Origin: Gnetum montanum
Lineage: Eukaryota > Streptophyta > Gnetopsida > Gnetales > Gnetaceae
Assembly (NCBI GenBank): GCA_015680685.1
Contig: MNCI01007659.1
Coordinates: 327,633 to 391,632, forward strand
Direction of reading: 5' to 3'
Length of the DNA stretch: 64,000 nucleotides
Positions 1 through 11,000 of the stretch are shown here, one piece after another. Position 1 is the first letter of the stretch. Each line of letters starts with the position of its first letter. The notes under the pieces were generated by a model. The model worked only from the letters and a program-made list of their open reading frames with translations. It made no database searches and was not told the DNA's origin. Position numbers and translations under genes: made by a program.

Positions 1-153
1 TTACATGTTTTGCATTCTATAAGTCTCTAGGTGATTTGCTAGATGATCTAGGACACCTTGAAACCCATTTTTTAGAGGCCTTGGGGATTTGGGGTTGAGG
101 CTGTTGTGCTAGATATTTCAATTTTCCAGTGATTGATTTTTCTAATTTAAATA
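1..153 (+). repeat. 3' end of the E1 5' LTR (partial)
   Basis: This stretch aligns with 27285-27436 and stops at a shared AATA end, immediately before a spacer and primer binding site. The rest of the LTR lies left of the window. Confidence 0.85.
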
Positions 154-159
154 GTTTCT

Positions 160-178
160 TGGCACTAGAAGGAGGGCC
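160..178 (+). other. Primer binding site of E1
   Basis: TGGCACTAGAAGGAGGGCC begins six bases after the LTR end. The identical 19-mer sits at the same place in element A (49228-49246, minus strand), so it is a family character. The complement ends in CCA, as a tRNA 3' end must. I cannot name the tRNA. Confidence 0.85.
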
Positions 179-902
179 TCCACCAAATTTCTATGATCAA
201 ATTTGTTAATCATATTTCCAACATTGCTCCTATCTTGAAATTTATATTTTTTGTAGCTAAAACCTTGAAAATAAAATGTATATCCTTACCCCCCTGTGAT
301 AGAAATTTTAGCTTAGAAGTTATAGGTGGTTGGATGTTTTAATTTTTCACAAAACTTGCTATGAATTTTAAAACCCAAGGCCAACATTGATACCATTCCC
401 TCATCTTTTTGTTGTCAATAGTTTTATTTTTCCAATGTTGGTGGTGCAACCCTTCCAGAAGCCATGAAACTTCTAAAAGTTAGGTAAACCTCCATCTTTC
501 CTAGTTAAAAAAAAAGTGGTAGCCTACCAAAACTAGTTTCTAGTGGAAAACACCAACTTTCCAAACTTTTGTTTTTAGCACCCCTCTCATCAATGTTGGA
601 ATAGGAAGGTGTGAGATTTTCCCATCTCATCTCTTTCTTTTCCCACTACTATACCCAGTGTAGAGGCAACTAAGGGGGCCAATGTGGGTGAGACTTGGTA
701 TCAACGTTCTCAGCTCTTTATTTCTAGTAAAGGGGTATAACTCCCCTTTCACCCCACTTACTATTTATAGTAAGTGCTTCATTTTTTGCCATTTTTGCTT
801 CTTTTAACCATTTTTGAATTCCATTTGGGATTTACTTCTATTTTTATCATTTATAGTCTATCTAAAGCCTTTGTTGATGTTATAACCATTCCTTTTCAAT
901 AG
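179..902 (+). other. E1 untranslated leader
   Basis: AT-rich sequence between the primer site and the first recognisable coding stretch. I see no gene in it. Confidence 0.5.
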
Positions 903-1345
903 TTAACCAAATTACCTTTCACTTTCACTAATAGAGAGTCTAGCGAAAAAGCCATCAGAGTCTATGATCCCAAAGATCCCATCATGATTGAATGTAGACA
1001 ATCCTTGAGACTTAGGAGACAAAGTCCTGGGTTCTTAGTGATAAATGAAGACCACCATAACTTCATTTACGCCAAGATCCAAATTGGCATGTTGATCCCA
1101 TGATTGGAAGTAGAAGCCAAGAGGGAATTTGAGCTCATCCATTATAATGGAAAAGAGTATATCCCCCCCCCCTATGGTCAAATATCCCTCAATGAAATTT
1201 ACACTAGCATCTTAGCCCTTCTCATTGAGATTGATGAAGATAACCTAAAAGCTACCTTTGATTGACAACTAGAGGAAGAGGACGATGAGTTTAGGGTAGA
1301 ATCTAAACCCAGAAATAACTTGGGGAGGGGGGAGGAAGGGTTTGT
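903..1345 (+). pseudogene. Leader ORF / Gag N-terminal region of E1
   Basis: One forward frame reads through about 140 codons with two in-frame stops. It starts near TNRESSEKAIRVYDPKDPIM and ends in an acidic run (LEEEDDEFRVE). A long run of C sits near 1160 and may mark a slipped homopolymer. No family is recognisable. The position between primer site and capsid domain fits either the N-terminus of Gag or the extra 5' ORF known from Tat/Ogre elements. From 1345 to 1840 the reading becomes patchy, with Gln/Thr-rich fragments but no domain. Confidence 0.5.
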
Positions 1346-1839
1346 TCCAACAAAAATCCACCATGGCTATAACACCTTCCTCTAATGCCTTTATTTTCTC
1401 CATGGTTTAGGTATTGTCATCCTCCACCCCTTCCTACCCTACTATGGATGGCCCCACACTAGTTATAGTTGCATATCAAACCTAGTTAATAGCTTATAAC
1501 CCATCAATGAATTTTGCTACATAGCCTCGATCTATATGGCCATCTACGGTGGTTTCCACCATGACAAACCCATTAGCCACCCATGCAGGGTCCACCATGG
1601 GGCCTTAAACAACCTAGGGATCACATAATTCCTTTGTTCCATTTATGCCTCAAATACTGGTACTAACATATTTTTCATTATTTGGTCCATAGAATACAAT
1701 CATAATGCAACCACTCCCTTCTATTTTGCAACCAATAGCAAGCCAACAAGCCTCACAAAAAATACCATAGTTGTATGTGCAAACCTTGCAACCAACAAGG
1801 GCATCATAGAGCTTGGATTAGGCCTTCTAGATAATCTAG

Positions 1840-2960
1840 GAACTAACAGAGGAGTTGAAGAGGATCAAAGCCTCTTCTTAAAGTGTAAAGATTATGTATT
1901 TTTACCAGGATGATCCCATCAATCATGTGGTCCCATCCGTGATACTTCCTCTTGTGTCGCTATCCCTTAATTCAGCAAGTATGATGGAGAAGGTAATCCC
2001 AACACTCACCTTATAACCTTCCAATCTGAGTGCTTTTCATTACAACCGTGGCCTCACACTATTATGAGAATCTTACCTATGTCCTTGATTAGGAAAGTGC
2101 TTGATTGGTATCATGCCCTACCTAAAGGATCCATATCCTTCTTTGAAGACCTTATAGCCTAGTTCATTAATCACTTTAAGTACAACTTGAAGGTCGATAC
2201 TATACTCACTAGCTCATGAAGTTAAGCAGCGACTCCTTGAGCCTGTAAAGAAGTCCATCCAATGGTGGAGTAGTATGCTAAATGAAATAATAGAGCCTAT
2301 ACCTGAAACTCACCTTTTGGCTATATTTAAGGGGGTGTTCAATGATTTCATAAAGTTCAAGCTATACTATCTTGATCCATGGACACTTAGTCAAGCATTC
2401 TCTTAAATCAAGGATATAGAGGATACTGCAGAGGCTAGTCATGACTTGGCCTATGTAGCATACAAAAATAAACATACAAGGAAGGAAAAGAAGAAGAGAA
2501 AACATAGTAGCATGGTTGTAGAAATAGTAACCAAAGAGACTAAGACCACTAACTAAGGCCAAGGACCAAGCCATCCAACACCCATACAGATAGCTGCGAT
2601 AACCAACCATCAACCTTTGAGGCCACTGCATTGACTAAAACTAGGCCAAAATTTAAGCAAAAGGGCCAAAGCAAGTACACCACCTTACCTTTGAAGGCAT
2701 CTAAATTATTAGTTCAATTGTTGAAGAGTGGGTGCATATAATATAAGCAAATGATTGAAGCCACTCAAAAGAAGCATGAGTGGCTATGCAAAATAGCCAG
2801 AGGCCTCACTTGAGAAATGAAGGATGACCCTCAATTTCCTAGGTACTTTAAACTAGACCACTTTTTTCACTATCACCAATTGCTTGGTCATGACATAGAC
2901 GTCTACCTCACATTGAAGGATGACATTTGTAGAAAATGATAGATAGAAGAGAGTTGGTCC
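1840..2960 (+). pseudogene. gag: Gag capsid region of E1 with zinc-knuckle remnant
   Basis: The forward reading gives a retrotransposon Gag capsid domain: a segment near 1990-2200 contains QPWPHTIMRILPMSLI and VLDWYHALPKGSISF, then a helical region up to about 2450 (YAYKNKHT-like, basic). Around 2845-2925 follows a degenerate nucleocapsid motif (HYHQLLGH) whose cysteines have been lost. The same protein is recognisable in element A (46020-48689) and fragment F (53748-54720), which supports the call. Several in-frame stops, most of them TAG, and small frameshifts make it a pseudogene. Gag would coat the element RNA in cytoplasmic particles. Confidence 0.85.
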
Positions 2961-3659
2961 TAGATGCTTCCAACTAGTCCAACCATAAAATCAGTTGATG
3001 CAGGTGTACAAGGACCAGTTGAATGTTAATAACATCCCCTATGTTATTTTAACATTTAACATTAATGAAAATCAGAGATCAGTGAGGGAACTATTTGTGA
3101 TCTAGGTACCCCCTTGTGATGAAAGGGTCACTTTAGCTTCCACCAGCTCAAGACCCCCTTTCATTGTGAAAGTACCATCATGGGCATCTTCAAGGGAGCC
3201 TTTTGTCATCAAGGTATCCTAGCCTAACATAACCCAACTAGCCATAGCCTAACTAGCTAATGTGACTATACAATGACCTCTTGTGGTGGCCAATGCTACT
3301 GCTTCTTTCTCATAGCCAACAAGTGACAACCAAAATGTTTCAACTAAGTAGAGGAAGAAGCATAAGAAAAAGCATAACAACATGGGTGATAACCAGGATG
3401 AGGCACAAAGTAAGTGGGCCCACTAAAGCTCACTCCCATATTGGCTATACCTATGGCCTCCTCTGCCTAGCCCAACTCAACCAACAAACCACAGGAAGAT
3501 CCAAAAATCCAAAACAAGAAGAAAGAGGAAAGACCCTAACAACCTAAGGCTAAAGTGCACATTTTGGGATGCATGAATGAAGTAAAGAATAACTAGGGTG
3601 ATATGCCCATAGCCAATGAAAAAAAATTCCTTAGTGCGATGAATTAGGTTGGACTGTCC
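2961..3659 (+). pseudogene. Gag-protease linker with repeated KVP peptides (E1)
   Basis: The frame carries a short recurring peptide of the form PF(I/V)(V/I)KV(P/S) twice at about 3140-3215, then a Lys/Asn-rich basic tract near 3340-3400. Elements A and F have the same arrangement, with more copies in A. The function is unknown. It may be a flexible spacer between nucleocapsid and protease. Confidence 0.6.
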
Positions 3660-4535
3660 TTCATGCAAAAGAACACAACTCTAAGCTTGTATGACTTGAG
3701 CATGACTTCCATCACACATCGTGAGGTTCTAGTCAAAATGTTGACTTCCATCCCCATTAGTGAAGACATCCCTACTAATGAGGAATCTATCCATGTGATA
3801 ATGGTTTCTTCTTTATCAAGGGAAGGAAAGTTAACATTGCTAGTATTTTTCTATAGCAAAATTAAAGCCATTTCCCAAAATGGTGAAGTGACTAGGTCTT
3901 CTCTTTTCATCATAATTCAAGTGGGACAATTTAAGGTGCATTGGGTGCATGTTGATGATGGAGTTGCAAAATATTTTATCCTATGTACCATTGTTGAGTG
4001 CTTAGGATTAACAAAATAGATATAGCCTACAACAATTACAACTCTCAATTCCTTCAATGGATCAAGGATTGTTGTTAAGGGATTTATCTCCTTAGACTTT
4101 GTTTTCAGGGAGAAATTCCCCACAACTACAAATTTCTTCGTGATGGGGGAGATGTTAGGGTTTATCCTTATCATGAAAAGACCTTGGTTGGCTCAATTAC
4201 AAGCCATGTCTTCGCCTATCCACCAAAATATTTACCTTCCTTATGAGGGAGGTGAAATCATCATTCACAGTGATAATGTAGTTTCCCTAGCTATTAACAA
4301 TGTGAACATAGAGTAGGGGATCTAAAGTGGAGATTCAAGAGGAAGCTTCCAACCATGAAGTCCATTATCCTAAGAGATATGAGAAAGCCAAGAACAACAA
4401 TGATGGGCAATTGGATGTGTCATGGGATGAACTCCCTTTCAACATCATCAGTGAAGGGGATAGTGAGTACAAACTTGTGTAGTATAGGCCTTACACATTT
4501 CCTAACCTTTCAAAGATTAGGAAGAGTTTGCACAA
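3660..4535 (+). pseudogene. pro: Retroviral-type aspartic protease region of E1
   Basis: The open stretch 3663-4019 ends in VHVDDGVAKYFILCTIV. This has the D-D-G active-site loop used by Tat-type proteases (VDDGS in relatives; here S is V), followed by the usual hydrophobic strand and LGL. In a neighbouring frame the domain continues (FNGSRIVVKG..., then EMLGF.LIMKRPWL), which is the C-terminal flap and the hydrophobic motif before the conserved R-P-W. A further 70-codon acidic/basic extension runs to about 4535. Frameshifts and stops make it inactive. Elements A and F carry the same domain. It would process the Gag-Pol polyprotein. Confidence 0.8.
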
Positions 4536-4799
4536 GTAATGTGCACTTCTACTCCTTCCATGCTATGCCCTTATAACCTTTATAACCACATGTACCATAG
4601 CCATTTAGCCTAAGTTTTCTCTATGTTAACTAGGTCATGCATATAGCCTAGAAGTGTATTTTATTTGGATTTTTATTTATTATGGACTTCTTTGTTTCTT
4701 TACTTTACTTGTTTAAAATGTTATAAACTAAAAAACCATAAAAATTTTAAAATAGAAAAAAATCACCAAAAAAATATGATCTTCTTTTTAAAATGACTT

Positions 4800-5150
4800 N
4801 NNNNNNNNNNNNNNNNNNNNNNNNNNNNNNNNNNNNNNNNNNNNNNNNNNNNNNNNNNNNNNNNNNNNNNNNNNNNNNNNNNNNNNNNNNNNNNNNNNNN
4901 NNNNNNNNNNNNNNNNNNNNNNNNNNNNNNNNNNNNNNNNNNNNNNNNNNNNNNNNNNNNNNNNNNNNNNNNNNNNNNNNNNNNNNNNNNNNNNNNNNNN
5001 NNNNNNNNNNNNNNNNNNNNNNNNNNNNNNNNNNNNNNNNNNNNNNNNNNNNNNNNNNNNNNNNNNNNNNNNNNNNNNNNNNNNNNNNNNNNNNNNNNNN
5101 NNNNNNNNNNNNNNNNNNNNNNNNNNNNNNNNNNNNNNNNNNNNNNNNNN
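4800..5150. other. Assembly gap (351 N)
   Basis: Run of N. Nothing can be said about its content. Single Ns also occur at 13793, 25894 and 26277. Confidence 0.99.
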
Positions 5151-8100
5151 TGTGGCAAAATGTCAAAAAAGTAATAATAGTCATAGACTTGGCTAATAAT
5201 AGCCATTAACATAAAAACAAAAAAAATTGCCAACAAGCTTAAATAAGTAGATGAAGAGTGCTAAGGGGCATCTAGAGAAGGAAGTTTTATGTCATCCCCA
5301 CCCTCACCACTGGAACCACAGATATTTCTTGATGTCTTGAATACAACAACACATAGCCAATTAGTAATCAACAACCAAAATTATAACTTAAACAAAACCA
5401 TAACTTAAAAAATAAAACTAAAACATAAAATACATCAAACCTATGGGGAATTTAGCTCTATGAAATCCAGGGATAGATGTTAAAGGCCATTCTCAAAATG
5501 ATGGAGAATCTGGTCCTGTGTCATATTAAATATCCTCAAAATCAATGTAGGTGAGGATGCTAGTCCTATCTATTATGGTCCAAGTAGTTGGTTCCTACAT
5601 AATAGTAGTTGTAGAGGTCTCACATGCAATAGTGGTGATTTGAGAAGTAGGGGATTTCTCCACCACAAGAGTGCTCTTAAAGAGATGGTAGGCACTCTTT
5701 GCTTAGATTCCCTAGATGAACAACTCTCTCTTACATCATTTAACTGACTCCTCTTTGAGCCATTTTAGGTAGGCCTCCTAATCAGTTTTATACTATTGCT
5801 TATGATCCTTTTGTGCTCTATCCCACTCTAGGACCCAATTCTATTGATCTTTCCAATCCTCAACCTTTTAGGAGATGAGGTCCATTTGCATTTTTTGCTC
5901 TTCCATCTCTTGTGAGAGCGCTACCTTCTTTGTCCTAATGGCATGCTAGTAGTAGGACCATGTGATCTCTTTGGTCCATAATTTTCTTGAGTTAGCCACT
6001 TGGGCTTCCATAAAGGCCTTGTGATCCTAGAGGTCTTTGATCACCTTCTCCTAGCATTGAGTTCTCTCCCTCAAGGCCATAACTTACTCCCATAGAAATT
6101 CATTAGATCTCTATAGTTTTCATGAAGTTTTTGCACATGACATTGCTAGATTAGTAGCAGTCTCATACAACCTTAGGGGTACATTAGAGACATTAGAAAA
6201 AAGCTTCGGCAAGGAGTCAATCTCCATGTCTTGGCTAGGATCCCACTCCATATATTACACTATAAAAATACAAAATACAATCATAAACATACTTTACAAC
6301 CTAAGATAGCCATAACATAAATGTAAATGAAAGCATAGAAAAATGACTAAAGCATAGGAAATAAAGTTCTTACCTATCTTGAGTGCAAATTTTTGTAACC
6401 GGTCAATGATGTCCTTGGTCATCCCACACATGAACTCCACCTTGTCTTGGACCTCTACCCATGGTTTCACATGAAAGTTAGGGACATGGACCTACACTGG
6501 TGGCTTAAGAACTATTGTAAGCATAATAATCATAGAATGATTAGGACAAAAGAAAAACAAAAAGAAAAGGATATAATAAGAAGTGTTAAGACATGTGCAT
6601 ACCTGGCTCCTTTGCTTCGTCCTCTAGGATGATGATGGAGGATGTACCTAGCACCACCTCATCAAATAAGATGTCCAGATATTCTATATCTATATTGGCT
6701 AATCCTTCAGCCTCATGCTACTCTAAGAGCATATCCTTTGCATGCCTTTTTTTCCTCCTCTGCAATATCTTGGTCTTTCATGACTTGATGCTTACCTAAA
6801 ATCACAGTACATGAAACTAATTAGCACATGAAACCATAACATAGCCATAAGTCTTAAAACATAGAATTGCGAAAACATAGATAAAACATACCTATGACTA
6901 CTTGATGTGATGTCTTAAGCTTAAGCTTAAGCTTCTTTTGGATGGGTTACTTTGATAGTAGTAGTGCTTCCTATATGGACCTCTTAAGCCTAGCCTTGGT
7001 TGCCCCGTTGGATGCTCTATGTAGTTGTTTGGCCTCCAGGACACTTGTTGTAATCATGAGGGGCTCCTCCTCTATGCTGTTAGGGGATTCACACTACCTA
7101 CCACCAAGATCCTTGGTAGTAGTAGACAACGAATCATCCATCTTATTTTGTGGATTTTGGACCTACATGGTTAGATAAATGTGCTTTATCCAAGGCCTAG
7201 AAAGTTGGTCTAGGTCTTGGACAACCCATTGTCAATTTTTCCACACCACCAAGAACTTCATAAACCTCTTAAAGTAACCTATAAAAAATTAAAAAACATG
7301 TAGATTATGGTAGAGGTATCATCATAGAGTTTGAGAATCTCCTCTTGAAGCCTAATAGCCAAAGCAGTTGCCCAATTGAATCTAGTATCATCCATCATAA
7401 CCCTCTTAAAGGTCCACCCCTATGTGATGTCAATTACCTTCTTTTGTAACAATAGTTTAGGAAATGCATAGGACATAAAAAAAGGATATGATTTCTTTAC
7501 CTCAAGGATTTTGCAGCTATCCATGGAAATCCCAGAGTGGCCCATGCTAGCACCAAGCCACTCCAAAACTTTCTCACGATGGCTTGCTTCCTTCACTATT
7601 CTGGTGGCAACCTTTGCCTTGTTAGTGGGGATACCAAACAAGTTGCAAAAGGTGCCCTCATCAATGGTTATGGTAATTAGCATTCCTTGAATGATGGTGC
7701 TAAAATGATCGGCTTCTCTATTGAAGGAGTTGATGACATGCAGCATCTCTATAGCGAGGATGGAAGGGATAGGTGCTATAAATAGATCAAGAAAACCTGC
7801 ACACTCAATATTTTCTTGAATGTATCTAGGTTCCTATCCACTCAGCTACTCCTGTGCATGTATCACCTCACCAAACTTTAGGATGAGGGCATCTTCATGA
7901 CACCCAAAAATTGATAAGATGACATTGACAGAGGTGGAAGGTCTTACAAGGCAACAACCAAATGTTTAGCATTAACATAGGCATGTTTAATAACTAGTTA
8001 AAATGATAGAACACTTAAAATTTTGGTGATCATAAAAAATTAGATGTTATAAATCTTACGTTTACCTTCTTCTTGCTTAGTGTGGCTTGAGTAGAGGTTC

Positions 8101-8324
8101 TAGTTGCAAAGGGTTGATACTGGGTGCTCCTAGAGTTCACCCACCAATTGTGTGTTATCCTATTGGCCACATACTTCTCGTAGATAGGGTCAAATTTCTT
8201 ACTGTATCCATCAAATTCTTCTCTTAGTTATTCATACATAATAGTCTTGATTTGGGAGCCCTTGGTAAATACATCTAAGGTAGTGAAACACCCCAAAATT
8301 CAAAGGCATGCCTGCTTCACTAAG

Positions 8325-8935
8325 GCCTTGCAAATAGCGTAGCGTTGTAGCAGTTCTTCAGGAGATGGATGCTCTAATTTTTAGACTCTCTGCTTTAGTA
8401 AGTTTTCTAAGTCAAGGAGCCTTGCTATGCTACGCTACGTTGTGTAGCATAGCAAACTTCAAAAAATGATTGCAGAAGCATAGTGCTACGCTATGGTGTG
8501 CTATGCAATGTAGCGTAGCATAGAAAAAGATGGACAACTAGTCCCCTCGCTTGACTTCAAGTCCTTCGGCAATGTCTCCTTTTGTCAGAAAGTGGTGAAC
8601 TTGGTCAAAATCAGGTCATGTTTGCTGCTATGATATGCTAAGCTAAGCTACATGGTACAGTGAGGCGTAGCAATTATGTGGAAGTGACAGAAGGCATCTC
8701 AAAGGGTGGGATCAGCAAGTTCGCAGGTTTCGCAGTGCAAAAGACAAAGTTTGCAGATTGGCAACGTTTTTGCGACTAAGGACAGCTGCTACGCTATGAT
8801 ATGCTACATAGCGTAGAAAACCTATGACCAATAGTCACAACACTACGAAGGTTCGCAACACATGCAGTGGGACACAACATAGATTTTTGCTTCAAACAAA
8901 CGACTACGCTACGCTACGCTGTGTAGCGTAGCACA
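8325..8935. repeat. TACGCTA/TAGCGTA palindromic cluster in the solo LTR
   Basis: At least six clusters (around 8325, 8425, 8480, 8632, 8770 and 8900) combine CTACGCTA with its complement TAGCGTAG, for example CTACGCTACGCTACGC followed by GTAGCGTAGC near 8905-8930. They can pair as short hairpins and lie in U3, upstream of the TATA box. Confidence 0.7.
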
Positions 8936-9190
8936 GCGTGACAAGATGCCACACTACACCAAACATGCTAGGCCAAAAAGCATAATAGGGCATGGCAAGT
9001 GGTTATGTGACATTAATGCACCTCACCTAATTGCACCATTACTCTAACAATGTAATTACGACACGGTAGGTTTGTAATTACAACGTGGCAGGCTTGCCCA
9101 ATGGTCATGTAGGCATGTGCAGCATAGACAAGTCAGCATAGGCCCAAGGCACATGGCATCCAAATCACATCTCTCGTGCACCCTTGGTCC

Positions 9191-9198
9191 TATAAATA
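9191..9198 (+). promoter_or_regulatory. TATA box of the solo LTR
   Basis: TATAAATA lies about 900 bp into the LTR, where a U3/R border would be expected. Elements A, C and D have the same octamer in their LTRs. Confidence 0.55.
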
Positions 9199-10560
9199 CC
9201 CTAATGAGCGATGCTCAAAAGGACTTTTCACACTTTTGGCATCCCCCTTTTTCAAAGCTTTTCAATCCCTAGTTTGTTTTCTCAGCAATCTGGTCAGCTA
9301 ACAGTTTGGTTGGCTGACAAGTAAAAGTTGGTACCGTGATCTCAAGCATTGTAAGCTTCTTGTTTTGACATTGTAAACAGTTAGCATTCTCAATTGGCAT
9401 TCTGTTTTTCTCTTTCCTATCACCTTGGTAGCACTTCGCATCGTTAACGCCTGAGTCCGCGTTCAAGCACACAGCCGTCTCGCTCTATACGTCTTGGTTA
9501 CCCTTGGGATCTCTGCACTTCCCAGCACTGTGCAACCGATGGTATTTATCTTGACAGAGTGAGGTTATAGCTTCAAAGTGGTACATTTTTCTAAATGCAT
9601 TTTACTTTGTTTCCTGCTTATTGTTGCATTTTACACTATTTTCTACCTCTTTTACATTCAAGAATTACTTCACGATATTAGTATCATTTTCAAATAACAT
9701 GTTGCAAAAGGTTATATAGACACCTACTAAGTCCCTGTTTGATCAACTAGACCATTCAAGGTGGCTCATTTCCATCCCATCCAGCAGGGCCCTCCCGTGG
9801 GAATGGGGTTGAGATTGCTAGCGGTTGATGGCCCATCGATGTTTTTCCAACCACCAATGTTTTCAGTCGCTACAGGTTGTTTGAGCCATCATGAAGGTTT
9901 GATCATTAGTGATTAAGCCTTAATCATAGATCCTATACTTGCAAGAAGGTCATAAACCCAAAAGGTAGGAAAGGTAATTTAACCAACAAAGCTAAAAAAA
10001 ACATAAAAAAACTATAAAAATCATGCTTACCCATGTAGATAGTATACAGTGCTAGATGGGTTCTGAAAAAATGTGTGGACTCTGTGTGCCACCATCAGAT
10101 TATTGTTAGCATTATACTAAGTATACTCTATCATAGTCTAGATCTTCATGAGGTAGTGTGTGCTAATCATGTCTATTCGTTTCCCTACTATCTAAGGTGG
10201 TGGATCATTAGTGATGAACCTGGTGATTAGACTAGATTCTTGGAACATCAATGTCTCCACTATGACCCTAGCCACATCTAGATACAAGTGTGACCATAGC
10301 ATCACACTGAAATTTTGTAGGATATAGGTAAGGAATTCTATTGCCCCTATCTAGAACCATAGTGAGACATTGTCCAAGGTCATATCAGGAAAAGGGATGT
10401 TTGCCTTAGGGTGACTGATGTAGCATAAAATTCCCACTAACTCAATGATGATGAATATGGGCTTTAATAAGACCTTGCATGGAAAAGCAAAAATATCTTG
10501 ACCAATCAAAATTTCTTGACAAGTTTGTAAAAACATCCTAGTTGGGGATGCAATTAGCCC

Positions 10561-11000
10561 CTGTAAAAAGCACTAAGGTGTTTATTAAAGTTTGCTCAAG
10601 AAATTCATAACAACATTATTACAAATTTTCATAGCCTTATACATTATAGCCAAAGCTTTATAGCCTAGATAGCACATCAATCAACACATAACCAAATTTA
10701 GAATCTACAAAATAGGCAATAACATGAATGTTGTCAAAAATAGTAAAAGTTCCCTATTACCTTCAAAAAGAAATTTAGAGCATTAAAAACATTGCTAGAC
10801 CTTGCCAAGTGAATGGAAGTTGACAAGAGAAAACTCTAATAATGTCAATAACATCCATCTTCAAGGGGGTAAAGTGCTACAACCAAATTTAGCCTTATTA
10901 ACACAACATAGATTCAAAGTTTATTAAAAATTCATCCTAGCTTCAATATTATTGATTCCAAAATGGAAGGAATTCTAAAATCATGAGCCTTTTAGCCATG
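10561..11000. other. AT-rich stretch upstream of the antisense gene
   Basis: No coding signal found. It is the region where a promoter or first exon of the antisense gene would lie. Confidence 0.4.

Larger units (their letters stand above)
8284..9874 (+). mobile_element. Solo LTR of the E1/A/B family
   Basis: It starts TGAAACACCCCAAAATTC, the same start as the LTRs of elements A (TGAAACACCACAAAATTT) and B, and ends TTTTCAGTCGCTACA, matching the element A LTR end TTTTCAATCGTTACA. Length is 1591 bp. Neither a polypurine tract before it nor a primer site after it is present. Flanks are GGTAG (8279-8283) and GGTTG (9875-9879), a 4/5 target duplication. Removing the LTR and one duplication rejoins the antisense ORF in frame (MAQTT then LDVFTKG), which independently confirms the borders. 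It keeps many CpGs and so looks younger than its surroundings. It arose by LTR-LTR recombination. Confidence 0.85.
5261..10560 (-). pseudogene. Antisense multi-exon gene inside E1, possible plant-mobile-domain-like protein
   Basis: Reading the minus strand, long coding stretches alternate with short AT-rich GT-AG segments. Exons, 5' to 3': 10560-10031, 9937-9875 continued at 8278-8066 across a solo LTR, 7942 to about 7298, 7278-6892, 6795-6603, 6511-6374, 6259-5441, 5335-5261. Introns are 91-123 bp: 10030-9938, 8065-7943, 6891-6796 (GTATGT to TTTTAG), 6602-6512, 6373-6260, 5440-5336. The third exon reads CAGFLDLF...SILAIEMLHVINSF...ITITIDEGTFCNLFGIP, a pattern weakly like plant mobile domains. 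The 7278-6892 exon ends in a basic, NLS-like tract, the 6259 exon is coiled-coil-like, and the last exon is acidic. Stops (about 15, mostly TAG) and one exon edge lacking GT show decay. A further upstream exon is likely (TTTTTACAG before 10560). Function unknown. Confidence 0.65.

Noticed and set aside
2362-2631. 89-codon minus-strand ORF resembling a membrane protein
   Set aside because: It is the complement of E1 gag; the forward strand carries the recognisable protein.
3281-3668. Short ORFs on both strands between gag and protease of E1
   Set aside because: Out of frame with the linker peptides shared by E1, A and F.
4747-5236. Three long ORFs of 138-157 codons on both strands
   Set aside because: They consist of translated N from the assembly gap.
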